From Thermocrinis minervae (lineage in GTDB: Bacteria > Aquificota > Aquificia > Aquificales > Aquificaceae), in assembly GCF_900142435.1 (NCBI RefSeq), contig NZ_LT670846.1, positions 834,750 through 898,749 of the forward strand: a DNA stretch of 64,000 nucleotides, given 5' to 3'. Position numbers and translations under genes: made by a program. This document shows positions 55,765 through 62,774 of this stretch, piece by piece. Within the stretch, counting starts at the first letter, position 1. Every line of letters starts with the position of its first letter. Below the pieces are notes generated by a model that worked only from the letters and a program-made list of their open reading frames with translations, searched no databases and was not told where the DNA came from.

Positions 55765-56310
55765 GTGGAGCTAAGGAGAAAGCTCTTCCACCTTTTTGCC
55801 CTCCTTCTCTGGATTGTGCCTATAGTCTACTTTCCAAAAAGTATTACCTTGGCACTTTTTGTACTAGTAATGGCCATAAACCTGCTGGTGGTTCTCAGAG
55901 TAGGTTTTAAAAGGCTAGGGTGGTTCTACAGGTTTGTACTATCCTTAGAAAGACCAAAAAATTACCAACGGCCAGGTATACAGGCTCTGTGGGCAAACCT
56001 GGGAATTTTTATATCCTATTTGATATCCAAAGAGGGGGCTGTAGCTGGGGTCCTTGTTCTAGCTGTGGGAGATGCCATAAGCGGTCTTGCAGGCCAAAGG
56101 TGGGGGAAGAAAAAGCTGTTGGGAAAGTCTTTGGAAGGTTTTCTAGCTTTCTTCCTTTCGTCTTTTATTTGTCTCCTACCCTTCTATGGTCTGTGGCAAA
56201 CGCTAGTACTAGCCTTTGTAGGTGCAGTTACAGAGCTCTTGAGTGGTAGGATTGACGACAACTTTACTGTACCTATCTGTGTGAGTTTGACCTATACTTT
56301 ATTCTATTAG
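55765..56310 (+). CDS. Dolichol/phytol kinase-like membrane protein (CTP-dependent kinase family)
   Basis: A 181-residue polytopic protein with about six hydrophobic segments starting at a GTG at 55765. The conserved block LVLAVGDAISGLAGQRWGKK (about residues 97-116), with Asp in GDAxSGLxGxxxG, and LGKSLEGFLAFFL near 119 identify the SEC59/VTE5/diacylglycerol-kinase-like family. It could phosphorylate a polyprenol or diacylglycerol. TATACT at 55750-55755 is close to the GTG and no Shine-Dalgarno is present. The stop codon TAG shares its last base with the first base of tRNA-Ser. Confidence 0.78.
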   Translation: MELRRKLFHLFALLLWIVPIVYFPKSITLALFVLVMAINLLVVLRVGFKRLGWFYRFVLSLERPKNYQRPGIQALWANLGIFISYLISKEGAVAGVLVLAVGDAISGLAGQRWGKKKLLGKSLEGFLAFFLSSFICLLPFYGLWQTLVLAFVGAVTELLSGRIDDNFTVPICVSLTYTLFY

Positions 56311-56399
56311 GAGGGGTGGCCGAGCGGCCGAAGGCGGGTGATTTGAAATCACCTGTGGGTCTTGACGGCCCACCGGGGGTTCGAATCCCTCCCCCTCCG
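56310..56399 (+). tRNA. tRNA-Ser (anticodon TGA)
   Basis: A 90-nt class II tRNA: acceptor GGAGGGG/CCCCTCC, long variable arm (TGTGGGTCTTGACGGCCCACC), anticodon stem GGTGA/TCACC around loop TTTGAAA, and T-arm GGGGG-TTCGAAT-CCCTC, discriminator G. The anticodon TGA reads UCN codons. The first base G56310 is the last base of the upstream stop codon. Confidence 0.96.
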
Positions 56400-56405
56400 T
56401 TGGAT

Positions 56406-58421
56406 TCACACAGACGAGGAGATTCTGTAGACTAAGAAAGACATAAGCCAAGCTATTACAAAGCTGTAAGCTAAAAATACCAAGGCAAAGGTTCTACCTG
56501 CTTCCTTCCACATTACGCTGACGGTTCCAAGGCAGGAGGTGTATATAAGAAGGAACACCATAAAGGATAGGGCTGAGGCTGGAGTCATAGCCTTGGAGAG
56601 AACCTCTCTTAGGCCTTGGTTTTCTTCTCCCTTTTCAAAGACACCCAACTTGGGGTTTATCACGTTAAGTAGCGCCTTCTTTATGGCCTTTCCAAGGGCA
56701 AGCACCTGCTCCTTTAGTCCTTCCACAGGTTTAAATTCCTTCTCTTCCTTCTGCTCTACCGCGTATATGGTGGCCATAGAGCTTAGGGCAATCTCCCTTG
56801 CCAGAAAAGCCGGTATTAGAGATGTGGTAACTTTCCAATTGTCTATACCTATAGGAGCAAACACAGGAGTTAACATCCTTCCTATCTTTGAAGCGTAGGA
56901 TTCTTCTACACCCTTACCTGGTGGAAGGTTTACCAGAAACCATATTATTATAGACACGGCCAGTATAAGGGTGCCAGCCCTGTACAGAAAGGACTTCACA
57001 TATGCCCAGACTATACCGTAGATTAGCTTGAAAGTTGGAAGCCTGTAAGGTGGTAGCTCCATGATAAAATGACTCAGAGTTCCTCTGTAGATGCTTTTTT
57101 TAAGAAGAAAAGCCGTGAAGAAGGCAATTACCACACCCAGCATGTACAGGGAGAAGATAACAAGGGCAGGATTCTTAAAGAAGGTATAAGCGAAGAAAGA
57201 AAAAACTACAAGCCTCGCCGGACAGCTCATGAAAGGTATCATGGCTATCACCAGCATCTTGTCTCTTCTGCTCTCTAACATCCTTGCACTCATTATGGCC
57301 GGTACGTTGCAACCAAAGCCCAGAAGGAGAGGAAGTATGCTTTTGCCATGGAGTCCAAACTTATGCATAAAACGGTCCATAAGGAAGGCCACGCGTGGCA
57401 GGTATCCTGATATCTCCATGAAGGTAATCAGCGCAAACAGCGTGGCTATGAGTGGCACGAAGGAGATGACAAAGCCAACACCACTAAACAGCGCTTCAGA
57501 GACAAACCTCACAAACAGTTCTGGAAGGCCAAGGCTAGAAAGCAGGTACATAGAGAGGGGAGTCAGATAGCCATCTATAAAACCTTGTATCCATTCTATT
57601 AAGGGAGAGGAAAAATCAAAGGATATCTTAAACACATAGAACATGATAAAGAAGAAAACAGGGACACCAAGTACGGGATGTAGGAGTATTTGGTCTAAAG
57701 CCTCCGTAATATCACGCGAGCTTATCCTGCTCCTTTTTACCACCTCTTTGTACAGCCCGTGGGCTAAAGCATACCTTTCATCCCTTATCCTATCTGAAAA
57801 CTCACTTCCTAAGTCTTTAACAGCCCCCTCTATAAGCTCTCTTTTACTTTCTTTTCCAGTCTGAGCATACTTCAAAAGCAGTTCTTCTACTTCCCTTGAG
57901 TAGTTCTGATAGTGTGGCTTTATGCCTCTTTCATAGACTTCTACTATAGCCTCCAAGAGGTCACGAACGCCTAGACCTGTCCTCCCGTTGGTCTTTATAA
58001 CAGGTACTCCCAAAAGTTCTGACATCTTCTGAACGTCTACCTCTATACCCAGCTTCTGAGCCTCGTCCACCATGTTCAGAGCTATCACCATAGGAAGCTC
58101 CATCTCCAAGAGCTCTACTGTAAGGAGTAAGTCCCTTTCCATGTTTGGGGTCTCTATCACGTTAAGTATCACGTCCGGCCTTTGGGTGGTAAGGTAGTTG
58201 TAAGCTATCCACTCATCATCGGATATAGGTTCAAGGGTGTATATACCAGGCAGGTCCACGAGGTGTATCTCGTAGTCTTTGTAAAAGACAACACCCTCCT
58301 TCTTTTCCACTGTCACACCAGGCCAGTTGCCTATCTTAAGGTTTGTTCCCGCCATGTGGTTAAGAAGGCTTGTCTTACCTACGTTTGGATTTCCTGCAAG
58401 CGCGACCTCTATCCGCTTCAT
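56406..58421 (-). CDS. feoB: Ferrous iron transporter FeoB
   Basis: A 671-residue protein. The N-terminal G-protein domain has the P-loop AGNPNVGKTSLLNHMAG (residues 9-25), DLPGIYTLEP near 57, and NMVDEAQKLG near 122. The membrane part has Gate-like motifs in LLLGFGCNVPAIMSARMLES near 365 and FMSCPARLVVFSFFAY near 396. It imports Fe2+ using GTP. A hairpin ATTCTC-AGGAG-GAGAAT covers the Shine-Dalgarno just before the ATG. FeoA lies 2.2 kb away, separated by two other genes. Confidence 0.96.
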   Translation of the reverse strand: MKRIEVALAGNPNVGKTSLLNHMAGTNLKIGNWPGVTVEKKEGVVFYKDYEIHLVDLPGIYTLEPISDDEWIAYNYLTTQRPDVILNVIETPNMERDLLLTVELLEMELPMVIALNMVDEAQKLGIEVDVQKMSELLGVPVIKTNGRTGLGVRDLLEAIVEVYERGIKPHYQNYSREVEELLLKYAQTGKESKRELIEGAVKDLGSEFSDRIRDERYALAHGLYKEVVKRSRISSRDITEALDQILLHPVLGVPVFFFIMFYVFKISFDFSSPLIEWIQGFIDGYLTPLSMYLLSSLGLPELFVRFVSEALFSGVGFVISFVPLIATLFALITFMEISGYLPRVAFLMDRFMHKFGLHGKSILPLLLGFGCNVPAIMSARMLESRRDKMLVIAMIPFMSCPARLVVFSFFAYTFFKNPALVIFSLYMLGVVIAFFTAFLLKKSIYRGTLSHFIMELPPYRLPTFKLIYGIVWAYVKSFLYRAGTLILAVSIIIWFLVNLPPGKGVEESYASKIGRMLTPVFAPIGIDNWKVTTSLIPAFLAREIALSSMATIYAVEQKEEKEFKPVEGLKEQVLALGKAIKKALLNVINPKLGVFEKGEENQGLREVLSKAMTPASALSFMVFLLIYTSCLGTVSVMWKEAGRTFALVFLAYSFVIAWLMSFLVYRISSSV

Positions 58422-58438
58422 ATTCTCCTCCTGAGAAT
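58422..58438 (-). promoter_or_regulatory. Hairpin with the feoB Shine-Dalgarno in its stem-loop
   Basis: On the minus strand ATTCTC (58433-58438) pairs with GAGAAT (58422-58427), leaving AGGAG as loop. The feoB ATG follows at once at 58421. A TTGACA on the minus strand near 58459 is a possible -35. Folding would hide part of the ribosome binding site. Confidence 0.4.
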
Positions 58439-58463
58439 ATAAAATTAATACACAGTGTCAAAA

Positions 58464-59186
58464 TCAGAAGCCTTTTAAAAGACCCACTAAAAGGCCCCAG
58501 TCTGCAAAGCCATCGTAATGGTTTATACTCTTGTGTAGCCCAAAGCTTACATCAATGCCAGCGGAATACACACCACCGATAAGTATATGCATGTCTCTTC
58601 TATCCGCTTTCCTATCCTCAGGGATTAAGTATTTAAACTCACCACCTATTGTCAACCTATCCGAGAGTTTTACATACTCCCCTATGATAAACCCACGAGC
58701 ATCCCTTATGTTTTCACCCACATGACTGTGTTTAAGGTAAACCAGGTTAAGGTTGGTAGTAAATCTGTCTTTGAAGAACTCAAGCATAACGTAAAGGTCA
58801 TAAGTAGAAGTTCCATAACCAAGGTCCCTTTTACCAGTATCAAAGTTGACCTGAGCCCTGTAGCCCAGATTAAAGCTTTCAGACCTGATAGGTACATGTT
58901 TTACGAACACATAAACGTCTCCCAGACCATCTTTTTTGACACCGTCACCAAAGCGATAAAAGTAATAGGGAATTCCTACGGCTATGTCTAAGCTGTCCGT
59001 TATACCAAAGGTGCTCTGAAGCACAAAGTCCGTATGCTTTGTCCCGTCGTAATTTCTAAAGTAGGATGTGTTTAGTTCCACCTGCTTTCCACCCTTTCCT
59101 AGCGTTCGTGTATCCTCTCCCGTGAAGGGATAGAAGGCATAGGAATAGCCAAACAAAGCCAAAAGTAAAAGGTGGACCCTTTTCAT
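58464..59186 (-). CDS. Outer-membrane beta-barrel protein
   Basis: A 240-residue protein with a signal peptide (RVHLLLLALFGYSYA, residues 3-17) and alternating hydrophobic strands. Examples are TDFVLQSTFGITDSLDIAVG (about residues 55-74) and SFNLGYRAQVNFDTGKR. The final residue is Phe (LLKGF), the usual C-terminal signal for outer-membrane insertion. It resembles small MetA-pathway/transporter-like barrels, but I cannot name a family. It precedes feoB by 42 bases on the same strand. A Fur-like palindrome lies 22 bases upstream of its ATG, and AGGAGGTTAGAGG precedes the ATG. Confidence 0.7.
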   Translation of the reverse strand: MKRVHLLLLALFGYSYAFYPFTGEDTRTLGKGGKQVELNTSYFRNYDGTKHTDFVLQSTFGITDSLDIAVGIPYYFYRFGDGVKKDGLGDVYVFVKHVPIRSESFNLGYRAQVNFDTGKRDLGYGTSTYDLYVMLEFFKDRFTTNLNLVYLKHSHVGENIRDARGFIIGEYVKLSDRLTIGGEFKYLIPEDRKADRRDMHILIGGVYSAGIDVSFGLHKSINHYDGFADWGLLVGLLKGF

Positions 59187-59207
59187 CCTCTAACCTCCTA
59201 TTAAATC

Positions 59208-59222
59208 TGAGATTCAATTTCA
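59208..59222. promoter_or_regulatory. Fur-box-like palindrome upstream of the outer-membrane protein gene
   Basis: TGAGATTCAATTTCA has 7-1-7 symmetry (TGAnATTnAATnTCA) and 11 of 14 defined positions match TGATAATNATTATCA when read on the minus strand. It lies 22-36 bases upstream of the ATG at 59186, where a repressor would block transcription or initiation. Confidence 0.42.
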
Positions 59223-59247
59223 ATTCGTATGTAAAGAAACATCCTCA

Positions 59248-59421
59248 TTGCTAATTAACAACTGCAGCTTCCCTGGAAATTATAACCCAAATACTGGGAA
59301 AATTACTCCTGGGAACCCTGACACTTATCTAGAGAGATATTATAATCGCTCATACAAAAAATCTTATAGAGCTCCACATATCTACTTGCCAGACATTGAA
59401 GAATCAGACACTGAAGAATAA
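59248..59421 (+). other. Open frame without a convincing start, possible C-terminal gene fragment
   Basis: In this 57-codon frame from a TTG the sequence reads FPGNYNPNTGKITPGNPDTY and ends DIEESDTEE. There is no Shine-Dalgarno and no recognised family. It could be the end of a lost surface protein. The region 59187-59592 holds no other gene that I can support. It also contains a 12-base tandem repeat TTTGTGTCTATA at 59483-59506. Confidence 0.2.
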
Positions 59422-59520
59422 ACCCAGAGTCTTTATTGCGAAAATTCTGTGCCCATATAGGTTGCTGTCTACCAGTCTAATTTTTGTGTCTATATTTGTG
59501 TCTATAAACTATATTACTTG

Positions 59521-59549
59521 TTGCTTTAATGAATGATTTTCATTATAAT
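59521..59549 (+). promoter_or_regulatory. Plus-strand promoter with an embedded palindrome and no gene downstream
   Basis: TTGCTT (59521-59526) is 17 bases before a perfect TATAAT (59544-59549). The spacer holds an inverted repeat AATGAA-tgatt-TTCATT (59528-59544), similar to a Fur site. Downstream on the plus strand there is only the antisense of the TPR gene, so this could drive a small or antisense RNA. Confidence 0.4.
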
Positions 59550-59592
59550 AGTAAAAAAGTGATACTATCTAATAATAAGTTTTAAAAAATTA

Positions 59593-60576
59593 CTATGTAA
59601 AAATAGCTTCTATTACTTTTTTAATAGCTTCTATTAGTTTTTTTATAGCCTCTATTATTTTATTTAACTTCTGTGAAGTATTAAGAGAAGCTAAATCATT
59701 TTTTACTTCATTAACCTTACCAGAAGCACCAATTTCAGTATAGATTTGTAAAGCTTTGTTTAGATAATCCTTTGCTAAATTCTTGTCTCCTTTATCACGA
59801 TATAGCCAACCAAGGTATTTATAAGCATTTCCTTCCCAGTATTTATCTCCAACCTTTTGAATTTTAGTTAATCCATCAAGAAGATATTTTTCTGCGTTCT
59901 GATAATCCTTCATTCTTCTATAAGTTTCTCCAAGTTTAAGTTCTACTCTTGCATACCTATGGTAATCTCCATATCTTTCATAAATATCCAATGCCTTTTG
60001 GAAATATTCTATGGCTTTTTGATAATTACCTTGTTCGTTGTAAATTGAAGCTATGTTACTGTATGTTGTAGCTTTATCTTTTTCATCTGTTTTAAGGCTT
60101 AATGATTTTTCATAATATGAAAGTGCTTTGTTTAGTTCACCTTTATAAGAATAAATCACTGCTATGTTATTGAGAAGGGTTGCTTCAGCATCTATATCAT
60201 CTAAATCTTTTGCCAGTGAAAGTGCTTTATTGAAATAAAAAAGAGCATCTTCCAGCATACCTTTTTTATAATATGCCATACCTAATAGGTTATAAGTCCA
60301 CATTAAATCAGATTTCTTAGAAGCATATTTTTCTGCTTTTTTAAGATAAGTAATAGCAAGGTCTAACTCTCCAACTTCTAAATAAGAAGCTCCAAGACAA
60401 TAATTTGCATCAGTATTTGAAGGATAAAGTTTTACTGCCATTTTTCCAGCTTGAATTGCATTTTGATAATCTTGAGCCTTCTTATAGTTAAAACATTCAT
60501 CAATAGGATTTGCTGCGTAGGAAAACTCTGTAAATAAAGAAAGAACTATAAAAGGTAGAATTAAGTATCTTTTCAT
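59593..60576 (-). CDS. Exported TPR-repeat protein with an amphipathic IEAIKK tail
   Basis: A 327-residue protein with a signal peptide (RYLILPFIVLSLFTEFSYA, residues 3-21). At least six TPR units follow, for example TDANYCLGASYLEVGELDLA, MWTYNLLGMAYYKKGMLEDA and NLAKDYLNKALQIYTEIGA. The C-terminus ends in three seven-residue units (IIEAIKK, LIEAIKK, VIEAIFT), encoded by a 21-bp DNA repeat. The gene is much richer in A and T than its neighbours, which suggests horizontal transfer. It is downstream of feoA on the same strand with a 21-base gap. TPR proteins mediate protein contacts, and no specific partner is evident. Confidence 0.78.
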   Translation of the reverse strand: MKRYLILPFIVLSLFTEFSYAANPIDECFNYKKAQDYQNAIQAGKMAVKLYPSNTDANYCLGASYLEVGELDLAITYLKKAEKYASKKSDLMWTYNLLGMAYYKKGMLEDALFYFNKALSLAKDLDDIDAEATLLNNIAVIYSYKGELNKALSYYEKSLSLKTDEKDKATTYSNIASIYNEQGNYQKAIEYFQKALDIYERYGDYHRYARVELKLGETYRRMKDYQNAEKYLLDGLTKIQKVGDKYWEGNAYKYLGWLYRDKGDKNLAKDYLNKALQIYTEIGASGKVNEVKNDLASLNTSQKLNKIIEAIKKLIEAIKKVIEAIFT

Positions 60577-60597
60577 ATTTATGTCACCTATTACAAG

Positions 60598-60810
60598 CTA
60601 CTGAACTATTATATACCTTGCTATGTCTTTGCTTAACACTAGCCTTGAGTTGTTTAGACCAAGGAGTATGTTCCTACCAAGTTTTCGGAGTACTTTTACC
60701 TTTTTACCTTTTCTGAGGCCCATAGCCTGGACCTTGTTCAGCAGATCCTTAGTACCTACAAAACCTTCTATTACCACCTCTTTACCTGGTAGCACCTCCT
60801 CTAGATTCAT
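60598..60810 (-). CDS. feoA: Ferrous iron transport protein FeoA
   Basis: A 70-residue SH3-like protein. The start LEEVLPGKEVVIEGFVGTKD, the basic LRKGKKVKVLRKLGRN (residues about 32-47) and the end ALxxxIARYIIVQ are typical of FeoA, which binds and assists FeoB. It has a GAGGAGG-type Shine-Dalgarno. The promoter on the minus strand reads TTTACA, 17 bases, TATACT. feoB is separated from it by a TPR gene and a beta-barrel gene, an unusual split arrangement, though all four are on the same strand. Confidence 0.88.
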   Translation of the reverse strand: MNLEEVLPGKEVVIEGFVGTKDLLNKVQAMGLRKGKKVKVLRKLGRNILLGLNNSRLVLSKDIARYIIVQ

Positions 60811-60840
60811 ACTCTACCTCCTCTTTAAAATTCAGAAATT

Positions 60841-60869
60841 AGTATACAATCTCAAATTTATCCTGTAAA
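60841..60869 (-). promoter_or_regulatory. feoA promoter
   Basis: On the minus strand TTTACA (60864-60869) is 17 bases before TATACT (60841-60846), with GAGGAGG and the feoA ATG downstream. Five of six bases match each consensus box. Confidence 0.6.
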
Positions 60870-60870
60870 T

Positions 60871-60884
60871 ATGATAAATATCAT
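60871..60884. promoter_or_regulatory. Fur-box-like palindrome ATGATAAATATCAT at the feoA promoter
   Basis: ATGATA-AA-TATCAT is a perfect inverted repeat directly upstream of the feoA -35. It continues into TTGATAG, giving the GATAAT-like hexamer arrays of Fur sites. A Fur-type regulator bound here could control feoA and the genes after it. Confidence 0.5.
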
Positions 60885-60912
60885 TTGATAGAAATCTGAG
60901 TGCTACTCTTTT

Positions 60913-61122
60913 ATGAGGTTCAATTTTCTGTGCATCTATGGAATCGGGTATGCATATCATCTTGGACTTGCCAGAGAGATGACGCAGAGGTGTATAATCC
61001 TTGCCGATGGAAAGGTGTTGTACGATGGATCAGTAAACCACCTGTTTGAAAGTAAAGAAGTGCTCATTAAAGCCGGTTTTATGCACAAACATGGAGGAAA
61101 GGGTTGGCATCTCCATTTATAA
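60913..61122 (+). pseudogene. C-terminal fragment of a CbiO-like (cobalt/nickel) ABC ATPase
   Basis: A 69-codon ORF whose part from about 60952 reads AYHLGLAREMTQRCIILADG, then KVLYDGSVNHLF and a His-rich end HKHGGKGWHLHL. In ECF cobalt/nickel ATPases (CbiO/NikO) the H-loop (THxLxLA) is followed by such an LADGKVxYDG segment and often a His-rich tail. Walker A, the ABC signature and Walker B are all missing, so it is a stump of the gene. The first 13 codons (MRFNFLCIYGIGY) look unrelated. It lies between the feoA promoter and metK. Confidence 0.65.
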
Positions 61123-61155
61123 TAACTCTTCAGACTTCTATTAGGAGGTGGCAGG

Positions 61156-62355
61156 TTGGCAAACATAACAGTTTCCAAGATGACCTTTGAGCCTGTCTAC
61201 GAGCAGGAAGTAGAGATAGTAGAGAGGAAGGGCATAGGACACCCAGACACCATTTGCGACCTTCTTGCCGAGAATCTCTCTGCAAACCTGTGCGGTATAT
61301 ACCTTGAAAAGTTTGGAGCCATCATGCATCATAACGTAGACAAGGCCTTGCTCGTGGGAGGTAAGGCTAACGCTGTCTTTGGCGGTGGTCAGGTAATAGA
61401 GCCTGTAGAGATATATTTGGTAGGAAGAGCTATACTGGAAAAAGATGGTGTCACTATAGATCCTCAGGAACTTGTTGAAAGAACGGTAAAGGATTGGATA
61501 TCAAAACATATAAGAAACCTAGATCCGGAAAAGCATGTAAAAATATACGCCCGTATAAAGCCAGGGAGTAAGGATCTTGTAGAGCTCTTCGAGAGATTCC
61601 AAAAGAGTGGAGAGGTGCCACTGGCCAACGACACCTCCTTTGGTGTGGGATTCGCACCCTTCGATGACCTTGAGACGGCTGTCTTCCAGACGGAAAGATT
61701 CCTAAACTCTGAGGGCATGAAGAGGGAGCATCCCGAAATAGGTGAAGACATAAAAGTCATGGGTGTGAGGATAAGAGATAGAATAAGGCTTACGGTTGCT
61801 CTTGCCTTTGTAAGCAAGTACGTAAAAGATAAAGAGGATTACTTCCAAAAGAAAGAAGCCATAAGGCAGAAGGTTCAGAAATTTATACAGGAGAAGTTAG
61901 GGAAAGAAGTGGAGATACACATAAACACGGCAGACAGTAAGCACGGAGAGGTCTACATAACGGTTACAGGTACGTCTGCAGAGCAGGGTGACGATGGACA
62001 GGTGGGAAGGGGTAACCGCGTAAACGGTCTTATAACCCCTTACAGACCCATGAGCCTAGAAGCGGCGGCTGGTAAAAACCCCATATCCCACATAGGCAAG
62101 ATATACAACGCTGTGGCTAACGAAATAGCCAGAAGGGTAGTCCAGGAAGTACCCGAAGTCAAGGAGGCTTATTGCTATATGGTTTCTCAGATAGGCAAAC
62201 CTATAAACGAACCACAGGTCTGTGATGTAAAAGTGAGGACTACAAAGCAGGTAAAGGGCCTGGAGGAACCTATAGTCCAGATAGTGAAGGAAGAGCTTGA
62301 AAAGATGCCATACATATGGAAGGGTTTTCTAGAAGGTAAGTACACGGTGGCGTAG
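61156..62355 (+). CDS. S-adenosylmethionine synthetase, archaeal type
   Basis: A 399-residue enzyme of the archaeal MAT family. The start is a TTG at 61156 with AGGAGG about 7 bases upstream. Motifs include [20 protein letters not shown] (about residues 23-42), [15 protein letters not shown] near 66, and [20 protein letters not shown] near 278. It makes SAM from methionine and ATP. The bacterial MetK type has quite different motifs, and the archaeal form is known in Aquificales and a few bacteria. It is followed after 2 bases by an unknown gene. Confidence 0.92.
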   Translation: MANITVSKMTFEPVYEQEVEIVERKGIGHPDTICDLLAENLSANLCGIYLEKFGAIMHHNVDKALLVGGKANAVFGGGQVIEPVEIYLVGRAILEKDGVTIDPQELVERTVKDWISKHIRNLDPEKHVKIYARIKPGSKDLVELFERFQKSGEVPLANDTSFGVGFAPFDDLETAVFQTERFLNSEGMKREHPEIGEDIKVMGVRIRDRIRLTVALAFVSKYVKDKEDYFQKKEAIRQKVQKFIQEKLGKEVEIHINTADSKHGEVYITVTGTSAEQGDDGQVGRGNRVNGLITPYRPMSLEAAAGKNPISHIGKIYNAVANEIARRVVQEVPEVKEAYCYMVSQIGKPINEPQVCDVKVRTTKQVKGLEEPIVQIVKEELEKMPYIWKGFLEGKYTVA

Positions 62356-62357
62356 CC

Positions 62358-62774
62358 ATGCCAATACAGGAAGAGTTTAGGAAGGAAGCACAGGATAAGC
62401 TAAAAAAGCTGGGTGAAGTTCTCCGAGAAAGACTAAGGGAAAGCTTGCAGGATATAGACCCTGAAGATCTGGAGTTTGGCGTGAGCTTTGAGCTTACCTG
62501 TGATCAGTGCCAGGAGCTCTGGAAAGAAGCCGTTGAAGAGAACGTCTACATGGAAGTCTCCTACACGGAGATAATGGAGCACCACGATGGGGCATACCTA
62601 AAGAGTATTTTTAAAAACTCTACGGATGGCCTATGGGCCGAAAGGTACGTGAACATCAGAAGTTCAGGAAGGGTAGAGATATCCCATGCCCTCTTTTTGG
62701 AGGAGGAAGGTACACTCCTTAGGGTGGAAAGACAACCAAACGGTACCTTTAAGGTGTTTGCTAAATCTTTATGA
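62358..62774 (+). CDS. Hypothetical protein between the SAM synthetase and lpxB genes (138 aa)
   Basis: I do not recognise the family. The protein is acidic and has no signal or membrane segment. A charged helix leads (EFRKEAQDKLKKLGEVLRER, residues 5-24). A Cys pair follows in LTCDQCQELWKEAVEE near 47-62, and the rest is beta-rich (AYLKSIFKNSTDGLWAERYV near 81). It starts 3 bases after the SAM synthetase stop, and its end overlaps lpxB by 4 bases, so it is part of this unit. The CDQC motif could bind metal or be redox active. Confidence 0.72.
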   Translation: MPIQEEFRKEAQDKLKKLGEVLRERLRESLQDIDPEDLEFGVSFELTCDQCQELWKEAVEENVYMEVSYTEIMEHHDGAYLKSIFKNSTDGLWAERYVNIRSSGRVEISHALFLEEEGTLLRVERQPNGTFKVFAKSL

